A DNA stretch of 64,000 nucleotides. It comes from Trebouxia sp. TZW2008 (lineage: Eukaryota > Chlorophyta > Trebouxiophyceae > Trebouxiales > Trebouxiaceae). The stretch covers positions 41,083 through 105,082 of the forward strand of contig BDIU01000303.1 of assembly GCA_002118135.1 (NCBI GenBank), given 5' to 3'. How positions within the stretch are numbered: the stretch's first letter is position 1; the number at the start of each line of letters is the position of its first letter. Both the position numbers and the translations under genes were made by a program. The notes beneath the pieces were generated by a model. The model was given only the letters and a program-made list of their open reading frames with translations, did not search any database and was not told the DNA's origin. Of the stretch, positions 35,401 to 46,023 are shown piece by piece.

Positions 35401-38330
35401 CACGAAGCAAACAAGTGCTACACAGCATGGGCCATATATGATTGTGCCCTGCTACTATTGCTGCCAACACATCATGCCCACCAAACAGGGCAAATGGTGA
35501 AGACCACATCAATTTGGCTTGCTGACTCACAAAGCAAGCAGCAGCAGCAGCTCGTGCACAGTTTGAGGTTTCCAACACTCATTTCAGGGTGATACATAAC
35601 GAAACACAAGCTGCCAAGACTGCGGAGGCATACCATGGGCTGCTGTTGTAGTGACTGTGCCCTTGACTTGAGCATAGCCAATTCTGATTCATGTTCCTTT
35701 GTCTGATCATCCACCCAGGACAGCAGCAGGTCCATCAGCTCCCTGCGCCCTTCCTACAGCAGCCAAACACCTTCAGCCTAGAAAAAGCTTCAGGTACATT
35801 TGTTGACGACAAACGAATATACAATTTCGAAATCAAAGGAACAACATTGAAAAGTGAGACTGCTTTACACGCAAAGAGCAGCTTCATTTGGCTTGTGTCT
35901 GATGATCCATCCAGGACAGCAACAGGTCCATCACCTTTCTGCACCCTTCCTACAGCAGCAATGCACCTTCAGCCTGAATAGAGTGTCCAACGCAAGAGCA
36001 ACAAAACCTGTTTGAGTGAGCCCTTGTCTGGACATCAATGCAGACCAGCAGCAAGTTCATCAACTCCCTGCGCTTCTCCTACAGCAGCCATGTACCCTCT
36101 GCTTGAGTAAGATCCCGGGTGCAATTGTTTTTGAGGAGATGTCGACTATGCTAAAATCAAAGGAAAACATCCATAGAGTTGATTGCTGTCACGTAAGGAG
36201 CAGCATCTTTTGGCTTGTGTCTGGTCATTGACCCAGGTCAGCAGCAGGTCGATCACCTCCCTGCGCCCTTCCTGTAGCAGCCATACACCTTCAGCCTCAG
36301 CCGGGTGGCAACTTCAAAAGATGGAAAGCTGTCATAAAGCTGTCCAGCTGATTGGTGTTTGCCAGTTGAGCAGCCTTGCTGCACGCACTGAGGGACGCAG
36401 GACGCTGTTCTGGGTTAGCAGTCACACTTGATGCATCAAGCCTGAACTGTTGAGACCCATGCAAAACTCTTCCGTGGAAAGAGAGGAAAACAAGGACTTT
36501 GCAGAGCATTTAAGCTATGAACGCTGTCAAGGTCCTGACCGCTTTCATGTGGACTGCAGCAGACATAGAGGCACAGGCAGCAGCTCACCTCACATCGCTG
36601 CGACTGCTCTACATATTCAGCTTCTGAGATAGCTGATCTAGCCAATCCCACACCAGGTGCCCTGCCCTGTTGAGACCCTGCTTGTGCCGGGGCATGTGAA
36701 ACAGCTGTTGCTTTGGCTGCATCTGGCTTTTCGGTTCCTGCCTTGGCACTGGCTGTTCTTCGAGCCAGCAATTCCACTTCCGATAGTTTTCTCAAGCCAA
36801 AAGCTGATGCATACTGATCCAGAACTAGCTTGAGGCGCTCTGGCTCAAGAAGTCTGGCCATGATTATGAGCTGTGAATGGTCCATGAGCCTGATGGCAGG
36901 ACAGCTGAACAGAGCTCTTCCTGTGCCTCGCTCTGACTGCTTGACTTCTCGCCTCATCTGCACATGTGTGCTGTGTTACAGGATGCCTATGGGATACAAG
37001 GCATTGCTAGCTGGCAAGGTGTTGATTCCTCACACTGCTACATGCTGCTTGTTTGTGCACAACCCAGGCAAGCACGCTTGCGTGCATGCATTCAGTATGC
37101 ACAGAGAGTTTGCAGAATGCCAAACATATGCGCATGTTAGCAACAATGCAAAGAAGGCCCAGACAGGAGTATGCATGATGTGCCGGTTGACCTTGATGCA
37201 TCACACTTTGATCATTCCAAATGGGTGCACAAACTCTTGGCAGAAGAATATGATAGCGCCTGCTGCAGTCACAATTGGCTTTTGCAGGGTTGAGATGCAT
37301 AGTGCATTTGGGCTATGAATGATCAGCCAGTCACCTCAGACAGTTTGCTTGCGTTGAGCTGTTTTGGGAAGTACACATCAAACCAAAGAACCAGCCTTTC
37401 AAGGCGCGTTTCGCGCCACTGCTGATACCTCTGATAGCAGACCAGCTTTGCTGCTTGAGAAATCATGGGTTCTGCAATGAAGCACATGTGTCAGCAGCAG
37501 TCTGTTATCCTGATGCTGTGCTTAGACGCTTGAAAGTGGCTGCACAAGACAATGTGGCCCAAATTTGCAGGCAAGGGCGATAAGAAAGCTATGTGATCAA
37601 AAGCAACCTGGCGCTGTGAGCATCACAAGCATGCTGTACTGAGCTATTATCTCAGAATGGAACCGGCATGCAGTTGGAGCAATTGCACAGGGAACACTTG
37701 GCAGATTGAACAGCTCAAGAATGCATGCCATGGGGCATACGCATTGCAGCTGCTGTGGCAAAGTTTGGAGTGATGTAACAAATGCCGTGCAGTGCATGCT
37801 CCGCCTTCCAGCATTCACACCTGAAGTAAGCTCTCCTGTCAGGTCAAGTTTGCAGAGGGTTTGCCTTGTGTTGTTTGCAGGCTGAAAAGCGGTCTCAATG
37901 ACATAGCTGTATGTCAAATCAACCTTCACACCGGCAATGATTTGAGATGCAACCACCTGCAAAACACCTTAGTTGTAACAAAAGCCATGCAATAACGTTC
38001 AGGGTGTCAATGGCGCAGCTTCAGAACCGGGTGAGGCTCAGCAGCCTTGTATGCAATGACAGCCAGCCAAAACTGTACTTGATCGACTGCGTAGTTGGAC
38101 GCCGTTCCGGCAGATGCCCTTGCGCTGAAGCGTGTGATGTGAGCCTGCAGACACCGCAGGGCGATCAGACAGATTTTCGAATTACGACGTTTTGTTGTGT
38201 TCTTCACGCACCCGACGTGGATGTTTTGTATTGCCGCGCGTGCGGGGTCTAAGCTCTCGCCTGAGCTGCTTAAACGAGGTGATCGAAGTCGCAAGTGACG
38301 CACGACAGTGCTTGTGATAGACGACGCCAT
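27311..38330 (-). CDS. Long multi-exon protein of unknown function
   Basis: Not recognised. Exons chain in phase in two blocks: 38079-38330, 37821-37956, 37335-37471 and 36589-36957; then 32018-32782, 31560-31680, 31188-31288, 30054-30212, 29010-29204, 27856-28035 and 27311-27601 (TGA). Between them likely exons lie at 35634-35753 (EGRRELMDLLLSWVDDQTKE), about 34610-34706 and about 33340-33440, but those joins are not proven. The start (MASSITSTVVRHLRLRSPRL) resembles an organelle-targeting peptide. The 32018 exon is a 255-codon disordered stretch with a 9-Ser run. The next exons are better ordered (LDQYVCAERRAMQWMPAQG, DWHNLQLSGAFG). The 30054 exon holds one hydrophobic span (LTGFAALAVLFVAPFAAA). 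The 27856 exon has ELYACHPVNEAAVAMW. It could be two genes split in the 33-36 kb zone. Probably organellar and membrane-anchored, by inference only. Confidence 0.5.
28148..28252 (-). repeat. Decayed copy of gene G exon 27856-28035
   Basis: On minus, TTTTTGCAG is followed by a frame encoding RELYACHSINELGVAVW, parallel to GELYACHPVNEAAVAMW of the real exon. An internal deletion then joins it to sequence matching GAGCTCAGGTCGC. The acceptor is intact, the donor is not. Confidence 0.8.
29205..29705 (-). repeat. Three decayed tandem copies of gene G exon 29010-29204
   Basis: Copies lie at about 29235-29352, 29410-29530 and 29590-29700. Each repeats GCTAGCCAGGCAGCAG-type sequence and ATGCAGCAGCTG before GCAAGCT. 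The nearest copy is open (EAMQRQVVLAASQAAGAHLP). The next has an in-frame TAG (GCAGCCTAGAGG), and the farthest is truncated at its start. Confidence 0.85.
31115..31152 (+). other. G-run with G-quadruplex potential
   Basis: A run of about ten Gs is followed by TTGGGAGGG and then TTTAGACAGGG, giving four G-tracts with short loops on the plus strand. It is the template strand of gene G, so the transcript would be C-rich. Confidence 0.4.
31503..31535. repeat. Short GGCAG pentanucleotide repeat
   Basis: GGGCA is repeated about four times, then degenerates (GAACAAGGCAGAGC). Intronic to gene G. Confidence 0.7.
33115..33335 (-). repeat. Decayed copies related to the 33340-33440 block of gene G
   Basis: On plus, GACATGGCTGACGTTGATCA is itself doubled at 33162-33205. 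GGACACCACCGTGCTTGCGTG (33226) mirrors GGCGCCACCGCCCTTGTACG (33370). The right-hand copy is the likely exon, because it ends CTGACCAAG/GTGACA on minus. Confidence 0.6.
33515..34110 (-). repeat. Four-copy tandem repeat in gene G (unit about 165-175 bp)
   Basis: The block (G/T)TGACCTGGGCTTGCATGAGTG with following CTGAGCCATG or CTGGGCCATG, CATATGAGG and CTCAAGTT recurs at about 33530, 33690, 33855 and 34030. The copies also share intervening sequence (GTTGCAAGGGGCAAGG or relatives). Whether one copy is a true exon is unclear; each is partly open on minus in a different frame. Confidence 0.75.
34846..35180. repeat. Two-copy tandem repeat, unit about 193 bp, in gene G intron
   Basis: GGCAGCATCACACCA, then ATCCAAGCTGAGGGC or ATTCAAGCTGAGGGC, GACAAGCTGT and ACAAGCTGTGGG recur with about 193 bp spacing (34853 and 35046). 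The second copy abuts the inverted repeat at 35201. Confidence 0.75.
35201..35390. repeat. Near-perfect 190-bp inverted repeat (hairpin), intronic
   Basis: Arms 35201-35290 and 35301-35390 pair without indels around a 10-nt loop (TGTACACTCC). I count 82 of 90 positions complementary, with six of the eight mismatches clustered near the loop. Terminal 20-mers are CATGGACTGCTCCTGAGTAC on the left, and its near-complement on the right. No clear target-site duplication or coding capacity. It could be a MITE or a long-hairpin microRNA precursor of the Chlamydomonas type. Confidence 0.92.
35754..36310 (-). repeat. Tandem exon-plus-intron copies of gene G exon 35634-35753
   Basis: On plus, AGCAGCAGGTCCATCAGCTCC-type sequence followed by CTGCGCCCTTCCTACAGCAG recurs at about 35720, 35913, 36047 and 36240 (steps near 193, 134 and 193). 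Flanking intron is duplicated too: GTTCCTTTGATTT near 35840 matches TTCCTTTGATTTTAG near 36160. Each copy keeps an AG just before GAAGG on minus. The 35634 copy alone has an obvious donor (CCATG/GTATGC). Confidence 0.8.
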
Positions 38331-38951
38331 GCTGCAATGCAGTTCCTGATGCCTGCATGCTTCAACTGCCTAGCGCCAGCGCATGCAAGCCGACATGAAG
38401 GAGTTCCCCGTCAAATTTATGTTCACAAATCACAAATCTGGCTCAACACAGTCTCCAAGAGCACAGCTGCCATTTGGCGGTGCCGCCGCTTCTACAGGAG
38501 GCTGTTGCGCTTATGCAGCGCTGGCTTCAAAGTATGAAATAAATGACTTGCTTCTTCAGGATCGCCGCTTGACCTTGGCTGTCTTAACAGCAGAGTAGGC
38601 AAGGCTATTAGTCACCAGGGGCGGGTCAACAGGGGCGACTCGCCTTCGAAAAGGAAACGCCGGCCCTTCTCGAGTGCCCTCCTGCCCACATGCAGGTTTG
38701 ACTTGTGGTCTGAACATCACACTCGTGAGAGTCCGCTAACAGCTCATCGACAATAACCTCAGGCGACTTTGCCTTTGTGTCCTAGTCAAAAAGCGCTTCA
38801 TCGCATCAGCAAGCGTGCTGCGCATCGTTGACTTGCTACGACCGACCTGCCTGCGCGAACTGAGTGCAGCGAACCTGGCCCGATAACGGCACTCCAACTG
38901 CCTTTGATAGGCCTTCAGCAGCAGCGCGACCTCTTGCAAGTGTACGCTGAT
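38331..38951. promoter_or_regulatory. Divergent CpG-rich region between gene G and SppA
   Basis: 621 bp between start codons. CpG is frequent here and in the first exons on both sides. Overlapping short frames on both strands (for example from 38337 on plus and 38822 on minus) look like shadows of CpG-rich DNA. No TATA box stands out. Confidence 0.5.
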
Positions 38952-41900
38952 ATGTCGGCCAATGCAACACCCACTGGGCACTGCACTGCTAGGCAATGCA
39001 TGCGTGGGGCAAACGTCCGCACGAGATCAGTCTCAGGGCGTCAGAGCGTGCATCGCAAATTGACAACCACACATGCACGTACAGATCTTCGTAAGCTTCT
39101 CATTTCTGTGGATATGTTGACAAAGCTAGGCGGAAGACAATCAACTGACAATCACTTAATGTGCAGGGCAGTCACGCACTTCCTGCGCTCTCTCAAGGCA
39201 GCAGCCTGCATATGGTCGTCGCTGCAAGCTTCACGCCACCCAGACTAACAGCTCTGAGACTGTGGAATCTGCTCCCGCAGTAAGTGTTTTCAATGCCGTT
39301 CGCAAAATTGTTACAAACCTGGTACGGATTTGCATCAAAACATGACATGCTGAACAAGCCTGTCAGCTGTTACTCACATCAAAGTCACAGTGAATCTTCA
39401 CCTGCAAGTGCATGCATATGATGACCAAGCAGCTGCTGGGCATTGTACAGCTTCTGCGGCATTTTGTCTTGCAGAGTGAAAACAAGCAGACAGACAAAGC
39501 CGAAGGCAAAGGCAAAAAGGCAGACCTGCCCTTAGGCAATCCTGTTTTTGTTGCTCCTGGTGGCCCTCAACAAATTGCGACCAGCTTCAAGCTGTTTTTT
39601 GCCCCTTTTTGGCGCAAATTCAAGAAAGGCTCAGTATTGGTGATTGAGGTGAGATGATTGCTACGATGTTGATATTCATGTTGATCAGAAGTGTAGTACG
39701 TACTACATACGTATACTGCATGGTTCACTAGCTCTCCATCATGCATCTGCTATTCATAGACAAGATGTACAGCCCACAAGAAATTTGCTGTGACACTTCA
39801 CAGACAAGATGTTCTGCCTACAAGCAATATGCTGTGACACTTGATCTGCAAATCAAGTGCATGTGCAGCTTTGGATCCATTTGCCAGTCCACCTGATGGC
39901 AGCTATGCTGCGTGATGCCAGACGCAACACATGCAGCCTGTCAAAGGTTTAGCAGCGTCATTTGACACACAAACTTTGCGATGCAGCTTGATGGAGACAT
40001 TCCAGAACAGAAGGGTGGCAGATTTTCTCCACCGCTGAACGTGCCTCAGCTGAAGGAAGCTTTGCTAAAGGCTGCATATGACCCGCGCATCAGAGGCATC
40101 CACCTCAAAGTCGGCTCAGTCAATGCAGGCTGGGCCAGGTTGCAGGTGATGCTACTCATCTCACATCTTTGCTGTCATGCCTCTAGGCCAATGTGGTGTA
40201 TCTTTGCATCAATGCATTGACCAGATATAAAGACCTTGTCACCTGATCGTGTGTCATGTCATGCGATGTGATCCTGATGTGTTTGGCCAACACAGCGCAA
40301 ATTGACATTATTCTGCACACAAGCAGTTTGTCATGTTAGGTCTCGCTTGGCAAAGGGGCAATGAGTGGATCCTACACGCTTGATGGGTGTTCGAGTGATG
40401 GTTTACAAAGACAGCTGATGATGTGTGGCTTGTATGTTGAGGGTGTGCAGCTTGACATGCAGGAGTTGAGGAGGTCTCTGGACTTCTTCCGTTCCAGTGG
40501 CAAGTGGAGCATAGCCACAATGCAGAGGGGAGGGGAGAAGGAGTACTTCATGTGCTGCGGCTGTCAGGAGATCTACATCCCCCCCACAGCCAACCTCACC
40601 CTCAAGGGCTTTGCAGTTGCAGGTGCCAAATCTGCTTCAAAACATGACAGCTTCATAAAGTGCGATAATGGAAGGCAGTAAGGCTGTGTTGTGGCCTTGT
40701 GAATGCAGCATGGGCTTTGCCTGTGTTTATCGCATGTGTTGCTTGCAACTGACGTGCAACAAATCCAAAATGTTTGCTCCAAAACAAAAGATTGGCAGTG
40801 ATGTCAAGATAGTATGAAGAGAGTGGACATGTTGCAACTATTCCTCTTAAAAATTGCACTGATTTGGTCACACTGCCTATGCTTCAACATTCGGGGTCAG
40901 CTTGCTTTGCCTTGTCCTGACAGTTATGATGTTGATCCTGGCCATGTTCTCTGGCAATGACTGCTCTCATGATCAATTCTGGGTGCATCACTCCTCTTTG
41001 AATGTGGTCATTTCAGTATCAGCCATGACAAGGCAAAGCTGGCAACACAGTAAAGTATGCAAGCAGAGTCAAAAGAGAGCTGGCAATCGACAAAATCAGT
41101 AGCTGTTTGCAATTGCTTTGCCATTGAGTGAATGCTTATTACGAATGGGACAAAACAATAACAGATGAGCCAGTGTAGCACACACGCCAGGTATCTCTAT
41201 GGCTTGAACTCTGTCTGACCAGGCTGGCTTTTTTTTGAGGCAGCATTTGCCGTGAGCTATTTAAGCCTTCCTGCTCATGCTGTACAATGCTGACCCTGAA
41301 CCAGATGCACCCAACTTACAAGCCCACATGCTGCAGATCATCTGGACAAGCTGTCTTGTGCTGATGCAGGCACTTTCTTGCGGGGTGTGTTGGAAAAGGT
41401 GGGTGTAGAGCCTCAGGTGAAGCGCATCGGCAAGTACAAGAGCGCTGGTGACCAATTGCTGAGGAAAGACATGTCAGAGCCCCAGCGAGAGCAGCTAACA
41501 GCCTTGCTAGAAGACATCTATGAGGGCTTTACACAGCAGATTGCAAAAGACAGGAACAAGACAGTTGAGCAGGTGAGGCCCAGCTTTGGCGCCTGCATTC
41601 AGATCATGTTACGCATCAAGCAATAAACAACAGGAGCAGCTGAAAGCCCTGCTGAGGACATCTATGAGGGTTCCAAACAGCAGATTGCCAAAGATAGGAA
41701 TATGACATTCAAGCAGGTTGACCTTGGTATCCTTTGGGCCTGTAGCCACAGGTTGCTGAGCATCAAGCGCTGGCTGCCATGCTTGAGGAAGGCACTTGTG
41801 CAACGAGCAAATACAGCTTAACATGTGTATTCAAGGGGTCAACAAAACCCCTGTACAGCTCTGTTTGGAGCTCTGCTGAGATGGCAGACTTGCATCCAGC

Positions 41901-44900
41901 AGGTCGCTTTTCTCCTGGCAGAAGTGTGTATCTTTACAACAGTCAGTCAGCAAACAGTAGAAAGTGTTTTGCAGGTCGAAGAGATGTTGAATGCCGGCAT
42001 CTTTGACATGCAGCAGTATGCTGATGATGGCTGGGTCACAGGCCTCAAATACGAAGATGAAGTACGGGAAGACCTGAAGAAGAGGACTGGTGGCAAGAAG
42101 GACAAGCTCAGATCTGTAAGCGCGCTAACTGCCCTTGCAAAATGCACCCCATATCAGTCCCTGCTATTCTACAAATGCTTGTTGCATGTGCCAGGTAGCC
42201 GATTCTCCCGCAACCAGTGCGGCCACTGAATGTTGCATGCAGTGAAGGGTCAAATTTTCTCTCTCCTTTGCTTTTACTTTCTTACACATTACAGACACCA
42301 GCAGTGCATGGCAATATCAAAGCTATTGCTCAGAATGGCATTTTGCTAATGGCCAGGGGTTTGTGGTGCAGGTGGGTTTGGGGAAGTACAACAAGGTGTC
42401 ACCTGGGGCTTTTGGACTGAAAGGCAAGAAGACCATTGCTGTGGTGCGCTCAGCAGGTAGGGAAAGCTTGTGTTCATTTGCACTGGTGCATTGCTCCCTG
42501 CCCTGCTTACATGAGGTTGTTGGTCATGCTTTGGCCCATAATTGCGCCAGCAACTCAGACGTGTGGCAAAGCAGTTTCTAAGTGTTCTTAAGAATTCTTT
42601 TCAGACACGGCCCATCCACAAGGGCCTTGTCAATGGGCGAGTGTGCTTTGCGTGGTTGCACGAAGCGTTCTGAAACAGCCTCTTGACCTTGTTCTGCAAG
42701 TTTGGCGTCTCCCACAAACAGGAATGCAACAGGAAACAATTGTGTGCAAGTTGCATCAACGACTAAAAGCACACGAGAAGAGCACCTATGCAGTGACCAA
42801 ACCAACTCATGCAAGACAACAGGTTGAAGGGCTTTATGCCAAGTCACCCCATCCATGCCATAAGTAAGATACTGCATCAGAATAGTCAAGGATACACAAC
42901 AAAGTGCAAGGGGCCTTTTACAGGTGCTGCAGTGTCAGGTCACGGTGGGGCAGGCAGCACAGGTGCCGTCATCACAGCAAGCTTCTTGATAGACACAGCC
43001 CTTGAGGCAGCCAACTACATCCTAGCCTCGCCTGTCATGTAACCCGCATCATGCCGTGAGCGACAGACAGGACCTGCACCACGCACACCTACTACCTCTG
43101 TCAGAGTCAGGAATTCAGTATCACTGATATGTTGCAGATACTGCAGTAGCAGGCGACCGCGGGTCGGGCAGCACAGGTGCCATGCATTATAGTACGGGCA
43201 AATCGTCTTGCTAGGGGGCGTGTGTGTGCTGCATTTGATCCCCAGAGAGCAACTCATGTCTCAAAGGTCCACACGAACTCATTAATCTGGTGCCTTATGT
43301 GTGCAGGTGCCATAGTGGGAGGTGATGGTGGGGCGGGCAGCACAGGTGCTGTCATCACAGCCGGCTCCCTCATCAAGGAGCTACGGGACCTGGGCAAAAA
43401 CAAGGGTATTGCAGCCGTCATCCTTAGGGTTGACAGCGGGGGCGGCGATGCTTTGGCGTCTGACCTCATGTGGCGGGAAATTCGCCAGCTGGCGGAAAAG
43501 AAGCCTGTCATTGCATCCATGGGAGATGTAGCTGCCTCTGGCGGGTAAGCAGAGGATAACACAAATGACTTATGTGCTTAGGGCTGATTGCCAGCCAGCG
43601 GGGCTGATTGCATAAGCCACATGACAGGCAATGATTCATTCTTCATCAGACAAACTGTCACATGCAAGGTTGAGTGCAATGTGTAGTACATTTGCATGCT
43701 AAAATCTTCTTGTCACGGCGTTGATGACATCAATGCTTCAGGCAAAATCACAGCGTCCTGTTTTCCATCAGCAGAACAGGTTAAGGTAAAAGCATTAGGC
43801 TCAGCTTCCAAATGCAGGTTCAGCAATACTGCCTGCACAGTCAGGTGTTGCACGTAGAGCAGTCGGTGCTATTTGATGCATCTTAGGACTATCTATTGAC
43901 ATGTGTGCCTCTGCAATCTTCACAGTCTGCATTGACAACTTTTCTTTTACAAGCTTGCCTAGGCTGATGCAAAGCGTTACAGGTGAAATTCACCTCAACT
44001 GGGTTGAAGCTTGTGTTTTGCTATTGCAGGTACTACATGGCCATGGGTGCCAGCAAGATAGTAGCAGAGCCCTTGACAATCACAGGCTCAATAGGAGTGG
44101 TCACTGGCAAATTCAACCTGGAAGAGCTGTACCGGCGAGTGCAGTATAGCAAAGTTGTCATCTCCAAGGGCAAGTAAGTTTCTCATGTTGACCTTGTTGT
44201 ACCTGTACTACAGCTCCTGTTGTTGATGGACGTGCACATACAGAGACAGCATCAAAGTGACAGGTGCTGGATGCAATTGAGCAAAGCTGTTGCTAAGTGA
44301 TGCATGATTATCTCTAGTCTGCCCTGCAGCCTGGTATGGTTGTGCCAGGTTGCATACAAACGCCGTGTCTCAACACTGTAAATGAACATTCTGATGCTTT
44401 CAAAATAGCGTCTTGCAGCTGTCTTTACATTGTGGGCAACAGGAAGTGGCCTGACATGAATATGACACGCAATGGCAAAAGCATGCTTTTGTGGTCACAA
44501 TCAGCTGAGGTGATTCTGGCTGACTTGCAGGTATGCAGAGCTGACTGGCGACACCAGAAGCTTCACTCCTGAAGAAGAGGACCTTTTTGACCGCAGCGCA
44601 GAGTTTGCATATGCTTCATTCAGAGACAAGGTAACATCAGCGTCAAGATGGGGGCTGTCTTTGCATGCCTCATGCTTCATTGCAATTCCCCCAACGCTAG
44701 TATTTGTCCTCAACAGAGCGTGCATTGTGCTGTGGCTCCTACTGCCACAAAGATTTGGGTACAGTGGACAAGGCAGCTACTCTGTGTAACTGCAATTTTA
44801 CGCTGTGACTAACGTTCTGCTGTGCATGATATATTGTGGCTGAACAGTACAACACTTGAACTCTGACTGCAACACTGCAATGGTGCATCTTTTGCAGCAG

Positions 44901-46023
44901 ACATGTGCATGCAGGCAGCTGAGTCAAGGGCATGGTTGAAGAGGAGCTATATCAGTATGCACAAAGCATCTTGTCTCAGACTCAGCAATTATACGTTCTG
45001 ACTGTCAGCACTTGTATGCTCTGACTGTTGAGTGTGCACCTGCAGGCAGCTGAGTCACGGGGCATGGACAAAGAGGACCTACAGCAGTATGCACAGGGCA
45101 GAGTCTGGAGTGGCAAAAGGGCGCTGCAGAACGGCTTGATTGATGGCCTGGGCGGGCTTGACCAGGCTGTCAGCATTGCCAAGCAAGAAGCAGGCATAGG
45201 TGCGCACTGCCATCTGTTGTCATTCACAGCACCTGCAGAAATTGCTGATGCTCTGACTGAAAGCTGCATGATTTGTACGGGTCGACCAGGCAGCCTAATT
45301 CCATGCCAAGGCTCACCATGAAGTGTCTGCAGTGTGTGAGAACTTTGGGCATGACTTTTCAACAAACCTTTGCCATAGCTAATGTGCTGCTTTGTGCTGA
45401 GCTCCAATCATGGGCCACAGTAAGTGAGCTTACCCTAAGCAAGATTGACTGAGCTTACCAACAATGAGTTGCTCTGCAAACAAGGCAGGTGCGTCTTCTG
45501 GGCAAAATCAAGGCAAAGAACAGTCCAATTGGACTACTGTTGAGCAGCAACCACACACCTGAGTGTGAATGAACATGCAAACTGTGTTGCAGCACAAACA
45601 AGGAAGGTGCGTCTTCTGGAGGTATCTAGGGCAAAGAACAGCCCCTTTGGCCTGTGTCTGGCAGCAAGCACCAGACACACTATCTGAACTTGAATGCAAT
45701 GCCTTGCAGCGCAAACAAGGAAGGTGCGGCTTTTGGAGGTGTCCAGGGCAAAGAACAGCCCCTTTGGCCTGCTGTCCAGCCTTGTCATTGCCGGGGTAAC
45801 ACAGCTTGCCAAGGGAGAGCAGGTCAGCATGCAGAGCCTGGCAGCAGTGCTGTTTGCTGGGCAGCTGCAGAAGACTGCACTTCAGAATGGGATGTCTCAG
45901 AGTGGAGCACCCATGGCTATCATGCCTGACATCAAGGTGTGCAACCATGAGGACTGTCTGATGGCGTCCTACGACATGCACTACGAGGAACTTTGCGCCT
46001 GTCTTGGGGCTGTCTGCAGCTGA
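38952..46023 (+). CDS. SPPA: Signal peptide peptidase SppA (protease IV), plastid type
   Basis: Thirteen exons in phase give 707 residues: 38952-39090, 39167-39279, 39475-39648, 39987-40145, 40463-40622, 41370-41572, 41975-42115, 42372-42456, 43307-43544, 44030-44173, 44531-44630, 45046-45199 and 45710-46023 (TGA). The first 85 residues are basic and Ser/Thr-rich, a likely chloroplast transit peptide. The catalytic Lys is in RIGKYKSAGDQLL (about K272) and the Ser in VIASMGDVAASGGYYMAMG (about S469). These match the Ser-Lys dyad of E. coli SppA (K209, S409). VILRVDSGGGDALASDLMWR and TITGSIGVVTGKFNLEELY are typical of the C-terminal half. Both tandem SppA domains are present and length is as in plants. 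In plants SppA is a light-induced thylakoid membrane protease; the role here is inferred. Four of its exons have decayed copies in adjacent introns. Confidence 0.95.
39758..39850 (+). repeat. Two-copy 45-bp tandem repeat in SppA intron 3
   Basis: AGACAAGATGTACAGCCCACAAG...GCTGTGACACTT is followed directly by AGACAAGATGTTCTGCCTACAAG...GCTGTGACACTT. Non-coding. Confidence 0.8.
41629..41725 (+). repeat. Decayed copy of SppA exon 6 3' end
   Basis: AGCAGCTGAAAGCCCTGCT, GAGGACATCTATGAGGGTTC, CAGCAGATTGCCAAAGATAG and AAGCAGGT parallel the end of exon 6 (41490-41574). The frame is shifted by a small deletion near 41651. Confidence 0.85.
42920..43190 (+). repeat. Decayed copies of SppA exon 9 start
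   Basis: ACAGGTGCTGCAGTGTCAGG then GGTGGGGCAGGCAGCACAGG and GCCGTCATCACAGCAAGC (42922-42990) parallel the real exon from 43307. GGTCGGGCAGCACAGGTGCC at 43162 is a second, shorter relic. The first keeps the acceptor and about 22 open codons. Confidence 0.85.
44895..44990 (+). repeat. Decayed copy of SppA exon 12 start
   Basis: GCAGGCAGCTGAGTCAAGGG, GAAGAGGAGCTATATCAG and TATGCACAAAGC parallel the exon at 45046. One base is lost (TCAAGGGCATGG against TCACGGGGCATGG), shifting the frame. The acceptor is retained. Confidence 0.88.
45468..45705 (+). repeat. Two tandem copies of SppA exon 13 start
   Basis: CAAACAAGG(C/A)AGGTGCGTCTTCTGG recurs at 45477 and 45597, before the real CAAACAAGGAAGGTGCGGC at 45711. 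The nearer copy is offset by 117 nt, keeps GGCAAAGAACAGCCCC and a TTGCAG acceptor, and stays in frame for about 24 codons before diverging. Confidence 0.9.

Noticed and set aside
37821..38330. Cystatin-like fold at the start of gene G (QIIAG resembling QxVxG)
   Set aside because: Only the short QIIAGV match is present; spacing of VV and the flanking helix does not fit cystatins, and the exon continues into unrelated protein.
38295..38598. Plus-strand frames from 38295/38337 as the first exon of SppA
   Set aside because: They would overlap the start of gene G, and the frame starting at 38952 plus exon 39167 joins SppA in phase with a better transit peptide.
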